64,000 bases of DNA from Datura wrightii (GCA_035772735.1 JASDFA010000007.1:148117001-148181000), one strand, 5' to 3'. Shown: positions 38,816-50,224, counted from the first letter of the stretch. The notes: a model not told the origin generated them from the letters alone. Translations and numbers: made by a program.

Positions 38816-39463
38816 GAAAATACTAATGCAGAGATTGTTTATTATTTGATGTTCAATACCTCTCAACCATTGAATAATAGCCGGCTCTACCCCTCATTAT
38901 ACTATTCGGCTATATCTATCCCTACTGTTAATAAAGTTGTCATATATTCCCTTCTTTTAACAGAAAAGTCCCTTTTAACTTAAATTACCCATTTTCCTAA
39001 TCTAACTCCATAATTATCCTTTGGTTTTTCATATTTAATTTGGACGGATTAATTCAAATTTGTGTCGACTAAGATTTTAAAATGGTAGAAGTGCTTTCTA
39101 TTTAAAAAATTTTCAATTTTAAACCAACTAAAATTAAAATGATTCTTTTCATCCAACACAATCGTTGATAGTATAATTCACTCACTTAATAATAAATCAA
39201 ATATTATCAAAGTGGAAACACCATTTCAACTCTTTCTAAATTTGATAGAAACTGTCAAAAAATCTGAATTTATGATAATATTTCTACAAGAAGGAGGGTA
39301 ATTTTGACATCTTCAGAAGTCCAGAAGGAACTTCATTACGGGAATGAATACTTAAGGAGGTGATGTTCAAATAAACGTTCTTAAAATAGGACGAAATGTT
39401 TGGTTTTCGAAACTTTAACACCCAAAATGATATTTACTAGACTCGCGTCTTCTTTTACAGTTC

Positions 39464-39473
39464 TCCCACATCG
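39464..39473 (+). promoter_or_regulatory. Upstream sequence element (USE) of the U6 gene
   Basis: TCCCACATCG matches the plant snRNA USE (RTCCCACATCG) and ends 54 bases before the U6 start, the usual distance. The region where the TATA box of a plant Pol III snRNA gene should lie reads CTCCTAAAGAACCC, so no TATA box is evident. Confidence 0.9.
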
Positions 39474-39527
39474 AAAGCAGAGATAGCTCTGCTGCTCCTA
39501 AAGAACCCTAGAATAGCTGTTAGGGTC

Positions 39528-39547
39528 GTCCCTTCGGGGACATCCGA

Positions 39548-39579
<32 letters not shown>

Positions 39580-39629
39580 GGCCCCTGCGCAAGGATGACA
39601 CGCACAAATCGAGAAATGGTCCAAATTTT
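39528..39629 (+). ncRNA. U6: U6 spliceosomal snRNA
   Basis: The 102-base RNA matches the plant U6 sequence as I know it: the 5' stem-loop GTCCCTTCGGGGAC, the ACAGAGA box in GATACAGAGAAGATTAGC, the AGC of the catalytic triad, the 3' stem CCCCTGCGCAAGGATGACAC and the end GAGAAATGGTCC. In the spliceosome it pairs with the 5' splice site and with U2. A USE lies upstream at the right spacing and an eight-T terminator downstream. I see no substitution in the body. The lack of an obvious TATA box makes its activity uncertain. Confidence 0.95.
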
Positions 39630-39633
39630 TTTT
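39626..39633 (+). terminator. Pol III terminator of U6
   Basis: A run of eight T directly after GGTCCAAA is the usual Pol III stop signal and supplies the U-tail. Confidence 0.9.
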
Positions 39634-39639
39634 CCGGTC

Positions 39640-41242
39640 GTCGGCGGTGATGCTCCGGTCCAAACTGTAATTTTTTTTGGCAGTCATCGGCGGCGACGGT
39701 CTCACGAGATTTCTCTTAGTTCGTGAGCTAATCGGAGTTTCGTTTGTCTGATTTATTTCCTGTTTCCCCAAATTTAGCTGACGGCGATAGGCATATAATT
39801 ATGCCCTAGTTTAATTTTTTTTTAAATCCTGATAATTACCATTATTGTGAAATTCACTCATGCTACATCTGAAACATTTATGAATATGAGAAATTAAGTA
39901 CTTTATTCCACTCTCCACTAGATGTCCTTTTCTGTTTCTTCTTTTTTTGAAGATAAACAAATTCTGTGGAAAAGTTGGAAAGATCATTCTTTGTTTTGTT
40001 TTCCCTGCAATAAGATATAGTGGTTCTGTATTGCACAAGTTAAAAAGTATAAGGTTGTTTAGGTGGAGACTCAGCAAGCGTGTTTCAATCTCGATGGTGC
40101 TTGATGAATTGCTTGTAGCCTTTATGGTTGAAGATTTATTTTGTTCCTCTTGTACCAATGGCAATCTATGCACAGTTCCCAATTATAAATTTACTGTTCT
40201 TGATATTTCATTTCAACTGGACATGTAGACAACCAAGTAACAACGAATGCTGGAGTGAAATTTCATCTAAATTGGACCTTAGTAAACAGGGTTAAAAATC
40301 CTAATGACCATGAAAGGTTCAATCTTTAGAAGCCTTGATAAAATGTTAACCATGAAAATGTTAGGGAGAAAATTGTTGGTTTTCTTTATATTCTGCAAAA
40401 TATTTGATCTGTCATTCAAGCAATTTGTTTAGTTGGGAAACCAGGTTTCGATCATCAGGTTTGTTTGTGGTAATTCTTCCTTCACTGCTTATGAACCAGA
40501 TAATGATGAGATGAATGAATGCTGAGGCATCTATTGGGCAGCTTGCAGTGGTTTTCCTACATAAATATAGAACTCTGTGACACAAGAAGAAAAAAAGTTA
40601 GCCTTTTTGGGATCCTTTGGGTGGTGGACAGGATATGGTGAGATTTAACATTATTGGATGGTGAGGGAATTGTGTTCTTTTTTCCTTGGAGAAATGTTAA
40701 TTTTATTTCTCCAGTACTAAGGATGTGGTGTAGAAAACTGTACATATAGAGCAAAACCCAAAAGTATATCCCATCTCTAGTATGGGGATTGTTAATGAGG
40801 AGATGGCGGACGGGATTGTCAATTTTGTAATACTTGTGTTATACATTTGTTTTTTGGTGGATTAAGTGTAGGACTGTCCAATACCTGTGCGGGCAGGAGG
40901 TAGTAGATATTCTAGTGAAATAGTAGAGGTGCATGTAAGCTGGCTCAGATAACATCGTCATTAAAAATTGCAACAATCACTCATGATTACAAGGTGTATC
41001 CATATCCCACATTAACTTATCCTATGATTGGGAACTCTAGTCCAGTTTCAAGTCCAAATTCCACACACCAAAAATAATCCAAGCACTTATATCCTCCATA
41101 ATGCAACCGCCTATCTGCTATCCAAATGATCATGTTGAATACAGTTGCTTGTTTGCTATTCAGAATTGGCAATTGTTTGTAGATCTGTTCTGCCATTTTT
41201 AATCTACTTACTCATTGAGCCGCTTTTTATGCCGTGTTTTTC
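39640..41242. other. No gene identified; G+C somewhat higher than surroundings
   Basis: The sequence is less AT-rich than typical intergenic DNA here and could be transcribed. A 93-codon plus-strand frame (39947-40228) and a 123-codon minus-strand frame (39811-40182) overlap each other and show no domain. It may be the intron or upstream part of a gene ending at the orphan exon at 42.5 kb, but I found no convincing 5' exon. Confidence 0.4.
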
Positions 41243-42453
41243 GAGTAAATTTCATGGATGGTCATCCAACTTTTATGTTTATTATCAAAAAGTTACTATT
41301 CTTTATTTTGTTACATAAAAATCAATCAACTTTGCCTCATATTTCGCAAAAATAATTTTGACAAAATTTGGTTAATATCCTACTTAAAATATGCGAAAAA
41401 ATAATATAAATTAGGACAGATTCAAAATGGTCCCTTGAATATATTTTTAGTCCAATATTTTGCTAAAAAAAAATTTATTTCATATATTTAACGAACTTTA
41501 TCTACTAAATTTAATTAAAATTTTTAAAAAATAAAACTAGAAAGAAAAAAAACTATTAATCATTTTAATAGTTTGGAGGGGTCAGGATAGAGTTGAAAGA
41601 TTTACTGAAAGTTGAAAATGATGGCATGTTAAAAAATAAAAATTTTATACATAATGTTTCACTTCTTGGTATTTCAGTTATTTCATAAAAGAATTGATTT
41701 CAAGAAAACCTCATTTTAACTAGAATTTATACGATCGATATATTAAAATTTGTGTTCACCGACAGTGAAGAGAGTAAATACCTACTCTTCATTTTAATAT
41801 AATTTTTATTGAGCAGTAATAGTGAATAAAATAAATAAAAGGGAAGAAACTAATAAAACATGTTTATAAAATTAATTAAATAAAATAGTATTATTTGGAA
41901 AAGATAAGTTTAAGTACACGTTTTTGCATTAATTAGTGATAAATGTGTTAATGGACTTGTTACAAAGAAATCAAATAACCAAAGTAAATGTGGTATCATA
42001 TGTCACATGGGAAGTCAATGTTATGAAGCGAAATTTGGGGAGATGTCTCTAAAATTATCCTAAAAATAACATAAATTATACCTAACAAGTTACACCAAAT
42101 CCTACAATAAACTAAAAAAAGAAAAAAATTGCCAAAAAAACATCTCTAAATGTGAGTCAAAATTTAACAATCAAAATTTGTCAAGTATTTGATGGAGAAT
42201 CAAATATGCTCATATATAACAAGTTTAAAGTATCTAAATTATTCAAAAGTATATTCAAGAGATGCATTTTGAATCTACCCTCAAACTTAAGAGATATTTT
42301 TGTTATTTTCTCTCATATTTTAGGTAGGATATTAACCAAAATTTATCAAAATTACTTTTATAAAAGATGAAGCAAAATTAAATAATTTTTATGTAACAAA
42401 ATAAAGAATAATAACTTTTGGGTAATGAACACAAAACTGAATGAAATTTACTC
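41243..42453. mobile_element. Non-autonomous DNA transposon with ~150-base terminal inverted repeats
   Basis: The left end GAGTAAATTTCATGGATGG and the right end, read in reverse, GAGTAAATTTCATTCAGTT begin an inverted pair that stays alignable for about 150 bases. Shared blocks include ATTCTTTATTTTGTTACAT, then AAAAAT.A..AA.TTTGC, and TTTGGTTAATATCCTAC. It is flanked by TGTTTTTC (41235-41242) and TGTATTTC (42454-42461), an 8-base target duplication with one change. The interior encodes no transposase. Long TIRs suggest a Mutator-like element; the 8-base duplication suggests hAT. The class is open. Confidence 0.85.
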
Positions 42454-42468
42454 TGTATTTCCTTGCAG

Positions 42469-42557
42469 CGAGATCATTGAACGTGGAGCCTTCCTATGTC
42501 AAAGAAGCAAAAAACAGGGACTCCAATGAAGGTCCTTTGGTTCAACAGATGGTCTGA
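42469..42557 (+). other. Orphan 3'-terminal exon-like segment
   Basis: A good acceptor (TGTATTTCCTTGCAG) at 42454-42468 precedes an open frame from 42471 that reads RSLNVEPSYVKEAKNRDSNE then GPLVQQMV and a TGA stop. Codon choice and composition look coding compared with the AT-rich flanks, but no partner exon was found upstream and I do not recognise the peptide. The polypyrimidine part of the acceptor coincides with the target duplication of the transposon at 41243-42453. It may be the end of a gene whose upstream exons lie in 39.6-41.2 kb, or a relic. Confidence 0.3.
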
Positions 42558-43206
42558 GAAATGAGAAGACAATTGTAGCTAATTAAGTGTATAAATTATT
42601 AGGGAATAGGTCTTGTTAACAATAGAATAAGCATAGGCTCATTCGCTTATAAAAATTGGGATCAACTACCCCGTTTTGTATTAACTAATAAAAGGCCTAG
42701 GATCAGAAATGATCTTATAAACTAATACCAGTGTTTGTCCTAAATAAAATCTCAAAATCGTATAAAAAATATATTTTCATTTATGATTTTATTAAACGAT
42801 AATAAACTTAAATACAAGATTTCTTTACTTTAAGAGAATCGAGATTGACTAATTATCAATTTAGGTGAGTATTAAACGTGATCTCTTTCTTCTGTCAGCT
42901 CCACAACAAGGAGGTCTTGTTACTGTCAGTTTGATCAAATATTTATTTTTATGTTCTTTTACCTATTAATTTTTTTTATTCTTTTTTACTATTTTTTCAG
43001 TTGGTAACCAAATTATTCGGGGCGACAAATACTAATTCAGAAAATATAGAGGTGCATTCATGCAAAATTCAACAGATAAATGGCAAGGGGTGATGAGGTG
43101 GAAATATCAACTCCCCTGAAAACCACAACTCTCTTTTTTCAAGCAAAATTGTCCCTTGACGCAAACAGAATTTCAAAAGGAGCGAAATTAACACTGCAAC
43201 GTAAAG

Positions 43207-46200
43207 ATGCTTCTGGTCTCACCTTCTTCCATTTCTGCTCCTCCATCCACAACCACAAGCATACACAGATCTTCGCCGATCAAATCCATGGCAGTTGACA
43301 GAAGCAGCTCCGCTCCGCAGCGGAGAAACAGCATGTCAGCTCTCGAAGCTCGAATCTCCCTCATCACCGCTCTCGCCTCCCAAACCTCTTCTCTTTCTCA
43401 GAAACGTAAATTTTCCGAGCAATTCCTGATTCCTCAGATCGTTTGGCCAATCTTTTCGGAATTTTTTTTTTGCTTATGTTAAGCTTTTAGGAAAAATAAA
43501 TGATTTTTTTTTTGAAAAAGCTGAAAAAAGTAGATTTTTTCTGAAAACTTGGCCAAAGCACAAATTCCTAGTCTAGTATGGGTTAGCCAAATACAAACTC
43601 CTATGTAATTTTTGTTTAAGCAGATTTTGGGAGGTTAAACTGGCTATTGATCGAATTTTATCAGCCCTTTTCTCAATTTTATTCTGTTTCTGGTGCTTTA
43701 GCTAGTTTAGGAATGTGAACAATGTTGAATGATTGATTGATTATTATGCTGTTAACTTTTTTTTCATTGTTGGCAGTTCTGACGGAATTGGCAGGTGAAA
43801 CCGCGAAATACGTGTTTCCGAAGAGGATATTTGAAAGTCGGACTTTGGAGGAAGCTTTGATGTCTGGTATACCTTTTCAATCTTTTTATGATTGTTATAT
43901 TCTCCTTTTTTAACTGAGATTTTAGATGGTTAAAATCGGTTCACGTAATGACTAGCTCGTATAACTGTCATCTTTTTGAAGTACCGGATCTGGAGACAGT
44001 GAAATTCAAGGTTTTGAAACGCAGTGATCAGTATGAGATAAGAGAAGTTGAGGTATTTGCGCTGTGATTCTATTTATTAACTATATGAATTTGTCATCTT
44101 ATATGCATCCCTTCTGCAACTTCATCAGGGGATTGGCTCTAGATGAGAGGAGCCGTATTTGACTGACAAAAAAATTTTCAACCTTTGTTAAAAATATGGT
44201 GACTATAGAGGGGAAACTTTTGATGAGATGAATTATGCAGGTATTAAATCCTTCATAAGTACTGTCACATTTGATAGTTGGGTAGGAGTTAAGTTATTCA
44301 TATATAAAATTAATAGGTATCCGATTTCCAATTTAGAAACCTGCATAGTTGATACATGTATAAGTTATGAAGGAAAATTACTAGGGCATGTCAATAGATA
44401 CAAGGCAGACATTTTGCAGATTTTGGTGTAAATTGATTCTACGTCTTTTCTTGAAGAAATGGGATTACCCTTTCTTAGTTCATATATGTGATTACCCTTT
44501 TCTTAGTTCATATATGTGATTACCCTTATTATGGTTATAAAACAAGCATCAAAGGATTTCAAATGGCTGAAATGCTCAATCCACTTGGAATGAGGATAGT
44601 AATGTTGTTTAATCCTTATGTATATGCCACAACTGGAGACCGATAAATTATAGTGGAAAGTCCGCATCATAGCATGTGTATCAATAAGTAAGTAAAGAAA
44701 TAATGGAAGCCTGAAAAAGATTTGGTATTCAAAAATATCTTGAGAAAAGATGAAATTGACAGAAATGGACTATTGACCACCGCTCAGGGGTTCCCTCAAG
44801 TTTGAGAAACATGTTATTGACTCAATGTTTAAAACATGATGAGAAGGCAGATGTGTCTGTTTTTTGAAATAAAAATTTTATGTTCAATCTTTTGGTCTGA
44901 TCACCTAATATTATTCATGTCATAAGCTCTTGTCGTGCGTAATGAGGCCCTGGATCCTGATACTTGAAAGTCATTGTCCATTGACATAAATTTTGACAGA
45001 TATACTTTTAGCCGGAACTCTGGACCTTCACTCTCCCTGTTATTTATGGTGCATATATTTCTTCTTATATATGCTCCTTAAAATCATACCCGCATTTGTC
45101 ATTCTTAACCTTTCTTAATAGCATTAATCTACAAGATTATAGACATGCTGTATTATTAGAACTTTACTCACCGACATCTCTTTTTGTTGTCATGTTGATA
45201 ATTATTCTTTTCCTGATTGTCCTTTTAACCATCTTTTTCTTTAATTATAATTTTGAGTACAAACTAAAGTAATATTGTGACTTTAAACAGCCTTACTTTG
45301 TTGCCGAGGCTACAATGTCTGGGAAGAATGGGTTTGACTTTAATGGTGCATCTCAATCCTTCAACACGTTGGCTGAGTACTTGTTTGGTAAGGTAGTTGA
45401 AGGTACTTATAGAGAGTCAACCTTAGATTGCCTCGAACCACATTGTAATGGTGGCCTTCTTTGGCTCTATTCTGTTTCCTGTTGACTTCCAGAATACGAA
45501 GAAGGAGAGTATGGCGATGACGACACCTGTAATCACTAGCAGAACTCAATCTGATGGGGAGAGGATGGAAATGACTACTCCAGTGATAACTAAAAGGGTA
45601 CAACTCTCCTACTAATCACTTTTTTTTTTTTGTTTGGTTAGTTCTTTTGGAGACGTAATGTATTTTTCTGGGGAAATTGGAGATACAATGGAAGAGGGAC
45701 TACTAACATGGATGCTGATGCACGGTGTTACTAAAAGTATTAAAGTGATAAGATATTGGAGTTGAGTCACTACATAACTTGAGAAATGATGAATGAAGAA
45801 CTACTCTTAAACGACCTCATGTCGCCAAATGGAAATTCTGACTTTTACTGATTCTATTGGCAAAAAAAAATTAAAAAATCATCTGGTTACCTAATTCACA
45901 AGTAAAAACACACGTTCTTGATGTGGATTTGATAAAAGGCGAAACATATTTTTAGATGGGATTTGATGATCTTTCAATTATGTGCTAGGCCTATACGCCA
46001 GAGCAGGTACAGATGATATGTAAACATTGTGGCTGCTTATTTCTTGAACCTGTAGTATTCTCAGATGGTATTGCAAATCCATACCTGGGAGAACAGGAAA
46101 CAATTAGATTCCATATTTTGATTATTTTACATGGATCCTTCATTTGCCTTGCTGTACCTGTGCCGAATGGGTGTGACCGTGTGACATGAGTGTGGGTATT

Positions 46201-47572
46201 TCTTTCCAAATTTTCAAAGTACACTAATAATTAGAAGAAGAAAAAACTGCACAAACCCCTATAAGGTACTTGCAGACTCGGGTCTGATATATGCCTATAG
46301 GCTAGTCCATGTAGCGTAGATGTCTAATCTTAGTTCCAGAGCAAGTTTAGAATGGAATAACAGTCAGAGAGAACAGTCTTCCACATTATAAAGATAAGAT
46401 GTCTGAATAAATATACACACCTAATTCTCTGTACAACAATAACACATTTTTCTAGTAATTCATAAACGGATATCTGATAACAACATTTTGTAACATAAAA
46501 AACCAATATTATGTGAAAATAGGCACCCCCTTATAGATTGTTTGCGTCTCTATTATGCTATGTGGAGACATCCTATAAGGATTTCTTGCTCCCAGAAACT
46601 TCAAAACCAGCATTCGTCCATTCTAGAAAAGAAAAAATCACTTTAACTTATGTGTGATCCTTCGCTTTAGTGCTTAACCCTCCCAAAAGATGAATATTGT
46701 GTATATAGTTGTTATATTTATTTCCTGCTCTCATATTTTCACAAAAAAATTTCACCCACTGGAATCTCATTAAGAATTTCATTAGGCGGAAGATCAAGAA
46801 AAGTGGAAGATGTCCTTTGTCATGCCCTCCAAATATGGTTCGGACTTGCCACTACCAAAGGATTCCTCTGTGACTATCAAAGAGGTGCCTAGGAAAACTG
46901 TCGCAGTTGCTGCTTTTTCAGGTTAGTGACTTCAGATATTTTAGCATGTTAATATAAATTTCTAGATGAAATTTTAAGTTTTCTTGAAATTCAACATCTG
47001 AGCAGTCAGAAAGCTGGGATCTGTCTCATTGGTTTATAGAAGTAGACCGTGCTAAAGTTACTTAGTACTTTATTGATAGATTAACTTTTTATGATATGAG
47101 AGAAATTTGCACATAGTTGTACTTCCGTCTCTTTTCTTGATGTCCTTTAAGCCTTCTGTGACGAATGCGGTGTTCAATTCAGAATTCAAAAGATAAAACA
47201 TTTAGAAATTCTATTTTTCAAGTTTTGTATCCTAACTTAGCTAGCCTTCTCTCATTCTCTTTCGAGGAAGGTTTTGTGAATGACGAAGAAGTTAAAGTGC
47301 GAGAATCAAGACTTCGAGAAGCACTAAAGGGAGATGCAGAGTTTCAGGTTAAAGATGGTGCCTTGATAGAAGTTGCACAGGTATATTTGCAGAACCATAT
47401 TTCAATAATACTTGTAATATCTCCTGCAGAACTGATTTTGGCCTAGTGTAACTAAAGTAACCTACTAGTTGTGTGTTTTCTATACTTTTGCTTGCAGTAC
47501 AATCCACCATTTACTCTTCCATTCACACGTCGGAATGAGATTAGCCTGGAAGTTGAAAGGAAACAGGAATAG
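43207..47572 (+). CDS. SOUL haem-binding family protein, plastid-targeted, 8 exons, 295 aa
   Basis: Coding exons: 43207-43405, 43777-43866, 43982-44052, 45291-45392, 45493-45597, 46786-46921, 47271-47380, 47498-47572; all GT-AG, frames join to 888 bases. The first ~45 residues are rich in Ser/Thr/Pro with few acids, as in a chloroplast transit peptide. The SOUL domain (~residues 100-290) is clear: VKFKVLKRSDQYEIREVEPY, FVAEATMSG, FNTLAEYLFGKN, MAMTTPVIT, MEMTTPVIT, WKMSFVMPSKY and YNPPFTLPFTRRNE. Family members bind haem or tetrapyrroles; plastid ones are linked to plastoglobules and chlorophyll metabolism. Substrate here is unknown. The first ATG was chosen because it gives the transit peptide; Met28 is an alternative. 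Intron 3 holds a 27-base tandem repeat. Confidence 0.94.
44462..44528. repeat. Short tandem repeat in SOUL intron 3
   Basis: A 27-28 base unit beginning GATTACCCTTTCTTAGTTC and ending CATATATGT occurs twice, with a partial third (GATTACCCTTATT). Confidence 0.9.
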
Positions 47573-47987
47573 CAAAGTCAGTGTGCAGTATATGCAGATT
47601 AATCCATTTCACTAATGTATAGAACCACGAACCAAAATTTCACCAGTATTCATTCAAGTAGCATATGGTGTAAATACATTGTATCAATATACTCCGTGTA
47701 TATATATACATGTCGGGTGATTGCTTGACCTTTCGATCACTAGGTTATGTACATCCACAGAAATGTACAGGTCTCTTCTACTCTGAAAATAATAACACTC
47801 TCTCTTTTGAATTCTTTGTGATCCTCATTGCTTTTCTGTGTTTGAATTTTAGATGATATAGTTTTGCCTTAGGGATATTGCTGAAATTTACGTTGCTCAG
47901 GCTCTTTAAATATACTACCGGTGTGAGATTGACAATATGAGCAAACACATACGGAGTTTAAAGTAATCTTAACTTTTTCAAAACAGC

Positions 47988-48256
47988 CACTACCGGAAAA
48001 AAAGATTTTTCCCACCGCAAATCAATGAAAAATTTATGTTATAAAACATGATTTTCCCACTCATTTCCCACTGAATCAATTCATTGAAAAAACGCATGGT
48101 GCGAAACAGATTTCTCACTGAAGTAGTGGGAAACTTCATGATTTTTCCATGTGAAAACACTTTATATTTTCTTTTTCCACCGATATCAGTGGAAATAGCG
48201 AGTTAATATTTTACGGTGGGAAATTTCAATGAGAAAATAGTGATTTTTTAGCAGTG
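47988..48256. mobile_element. CACTA (En/Spm)-like MITE
   Basis: The element starts CACTACCGGAAAAAAAG and ends GATTTTTTAGCAGTG, an imperfect inverted pair with the CACTA hallmark. Inside are inverted TTTCCCAC / GTGGGAAA motifs. A 3-base target duplication is not clear (AGC versus AGA). It lies about 400 bases downstream of the SOUL stop codon. Confidence 0.7.
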
Positions 48257-49081
48257 AGAATAATTGTGGTGACTCCTTGCATTGGCTCTTCACTTCTAAC
48301 ATACAATTTTTATAGCCGAGCAGATTAATTGTGTATTTTTTGTAGCAGGTGTACATAAATTATTACTTTTATTATACACGATCATATATATATTATATAT
48401 GAATTATATATATTATACATTGGCAGATTATTTTTAATTTAATCAATTGAATGGACGGGTATTCTTTTAAAAGTTTTAATTTATTATTAGTGAACACTTT
48501 ACACATGACACTGACATCACGTTTTTATTGTTATAAGCGTGAATATTATATCACAAGGGAGATTATATTTATAAAATTAATTTGGCCTTTAGACTAGGAG
48601 CTCTCCATCATGATGTAGGGAGTGCAGTGGAAGCTGCTCTAGTAACAGATCATCCATTAATTTCTGTCCATATTTACCATTTACCAATTATTATTAGGTA
48701 CCTAACAATAAGCTATTTGGTCTAGTTAACCCAAAAAGAGCAGGAAGAGTCCGTGATATTATAATTAGCCACCTCACTACAAGGTGAAATTTTGTTGCTT
48801 ATTCACAGTTATTTAGTTAATGATTATCTTCTTATTTATTTATTTTTATAAATTTTGAACCAAAATTTTATGAGAAAATATTTTAAGAAGGTTTAAATAT
48901 TTGCAAGTTATTGACACGTCATATGCTAGTTTTCCTGTTAAGTAGACCACTGGTCACGCATACAAACCTGCAGTTTAATTTCGTCTATTTTCCGGGCAAC
49001 TTATTCCTCCAATGATTCTAGCACCAAATTACGTAGGTACTCCATGACGAGCTCTAATGTGATCTGATTTATAAGTAAACA
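48257..49081. other. Intergenic spacer
   Basis: AT-rich with no gene seen. A TATATATTATATATGAATTA tract lies at ~48385. Confidence 0.5.
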
Positions 49082-49098
49082 TCTCTCGTAAAATATGA

Positions 49099-49282
49099 AA
49101 GAAAATTGTTAGAGTTACCTTGAAGTTATTTTCTGTATTATTTATAAGTCATTAGGGGGGTTTGAGTTGTAAAAATAGCTACTAATACTTGCATTAGGGT
49201 TAGGTCGTCTACATAACTACATTGTACCCCTTGAGTTTGTGATCCTTCCAGGGTCCCTGCTAATGTGGGACTGGGCTGCCCG
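49099..49282 (-). mobile_element. TS-type SINE with perfect 17-base target duplication
   Basis: Read on the minus strand, the element starts GACGGGCAGCCCAGTCCCAC and continues CAGGGACCCTGGAAGGATCA, like the tRNA-related 5' part of the Solanaceae TS SINE (GGCAGCCCGGTGCAC...GGGTCCGGGGAAGGG). The 17-base direct repeat TCTCTCGTAAAATATGA flanks it exactly at 49082-49098 and 49283-49299. The length of 184 bases is near full length. Confidence 0.8.
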
Positions 49283-49424
49283 TCTCTCGTAAAATATGAG
49301 CAAAATTGTACACAACACACACACACACATAAATATAACAAACGAGAAAGTTGATATGTTGAAGAAGATTGACAACCAAATTTGTAAAGTTTCATTTAAT
49401 TTGTTAGAACTAAGAAAAGAAGTA

Positions 49425-49561
49425 AAAAAATTACAGCTCGGTGCTTTAAGCTTCCGCTATGTGGGGATCTGAAGAAGAGCCGAAGCATGAGAATTTATTG
49501 TACGCAACCTTATCCTACATTTGTTCGAGAGGCCGTGAAACATGCGAGCTCACGTGACAAC
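49425..49561 (+). mobile_element. TS-type SINE, shortened, with 17-base target duplication
   Basis: The body reads GCTCGGTGCTTTAAGCTTCC, GCTATGTGGGGATCTGAAG and TTGTACGCAACCTTATCCTA, matching the TS SINE. The last ~30 bases of the usual element are missing. The flanks AACTAAGAAAAGAAGTA (49408-49424) and AACTAAAAAAAGAAGTA (49562-49578) differ by one base. It lies 142 bases from the neighbouring SINE, in the opposite orientation. Confidence 0.8.
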
Positions 49562-49708
49562 AACTAAAAAAAGAAGTATTAGAAGGAAACAAACAAAGCC
49601 TGTTTTTCTTGATACTACTTAAGATTATTGCAACTTACTATAGTTATGTTACAATTTCACAATCATAAGAAACTACTAATTAAATCTAAAGAAGACTAAG
49701 CTAGCTAG

Positions 49709-50113
49709 CTAGTCTAATTCAGGTATACTATCTAGAGCAGGCTTCCATCCTATACAATCAGAGCTTTGTTCTTTGTGAAGTAGAGGATCATAATCTTGAA
49801 CAACCATATTGCCATCTTGAACTCTTAATTCTCCTTCACTTAATACAAGAGCTTGCAACTCTTTCTTAGTGATAACAACCTTAATTCTTACAACCTCTGA
49901 TATTGATGAACAACCTTTGCCACTACTTTCCTTAACTACTACTTCTTCTTCATCTGCAAATTTCACCTTCTTTTTGACATGTAATTGTTTTGTTTGTGGC
50001 TCTTGTAGAAGAGGTGACACTTCATGATGGACCTTCACTACTGGAGCTTTATTATACTCAATTAGGACCTTCTCCCTGTGATCTTTTTTCACAAGTACTA
50101 TACAATTTCCCAT
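49709..50113 (-). CDS. Small MGNC-type protein, PADRE (DUF4228)-like, 134 aa
   Basis: A single-exon gene with a clean ATG and stop. The N-terminus MGNC offers Gly2 for N-myristoylation and Cys4 for palmitoylation, suggesting attachment to the plasma membrane. The end VVRIKVVITKKELQALV (~75-90) followed by GWKPALDSIPE (~122-132) matches the C-terminal part of plant MGN.. proteins of the PADRE/DUF4228 family. In the middle is a basic and acidic stretch (HVKKKVKFADEEEVVVKES). The normal PADRE N-terminal region is only weakly visible (KVLIEYNKAPVVKVHHEVS), so the protein is shorter or more diverged than most relatives. Some relatives respond to pathogens or abiotic stress; the biochemical role is unknown. 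A TATA box lies upstream at the usual distance. Confidence 0.82.
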   Translation of the reverse strand: MGNCIVLVKKDHREKVLIEYNKAPVVKVHHEVSPLLQEPQTKQLHVKKKVKFADEEEVVVKESSGKGCSSISEVVRIKVVITKKELQALVLSEGELRVQDGNMVVQDYDPLLHKEQSSDCIGWKPALDSIPELD

Positions 50114-50224
50114 TGTTGTTGTAATATTCTGCTAATTTAGGAATTTGGGACTTAGAGGAGTTTAAGGTACAAGTTGGGTTTTTGAGTAAGAAGCTTGTTT
50201 AATTAGAGCACACACCAGTGTTCC

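Noticed and set aside
39811..40228. Overlapping frames on both strands next to U6
   Set aside because: Neither shows a domain, and they overlap each other; listed only as part of an unassigned, possibly transcribed stretch.
43080..43298. 72-codon frame starting upstream of the SOUL start codon
   Set aside because: It overlaps exon 1 in another frame and has no similarity; it could act as an upstream ORF only if transcription starts before 43080, which the sequence does not show.
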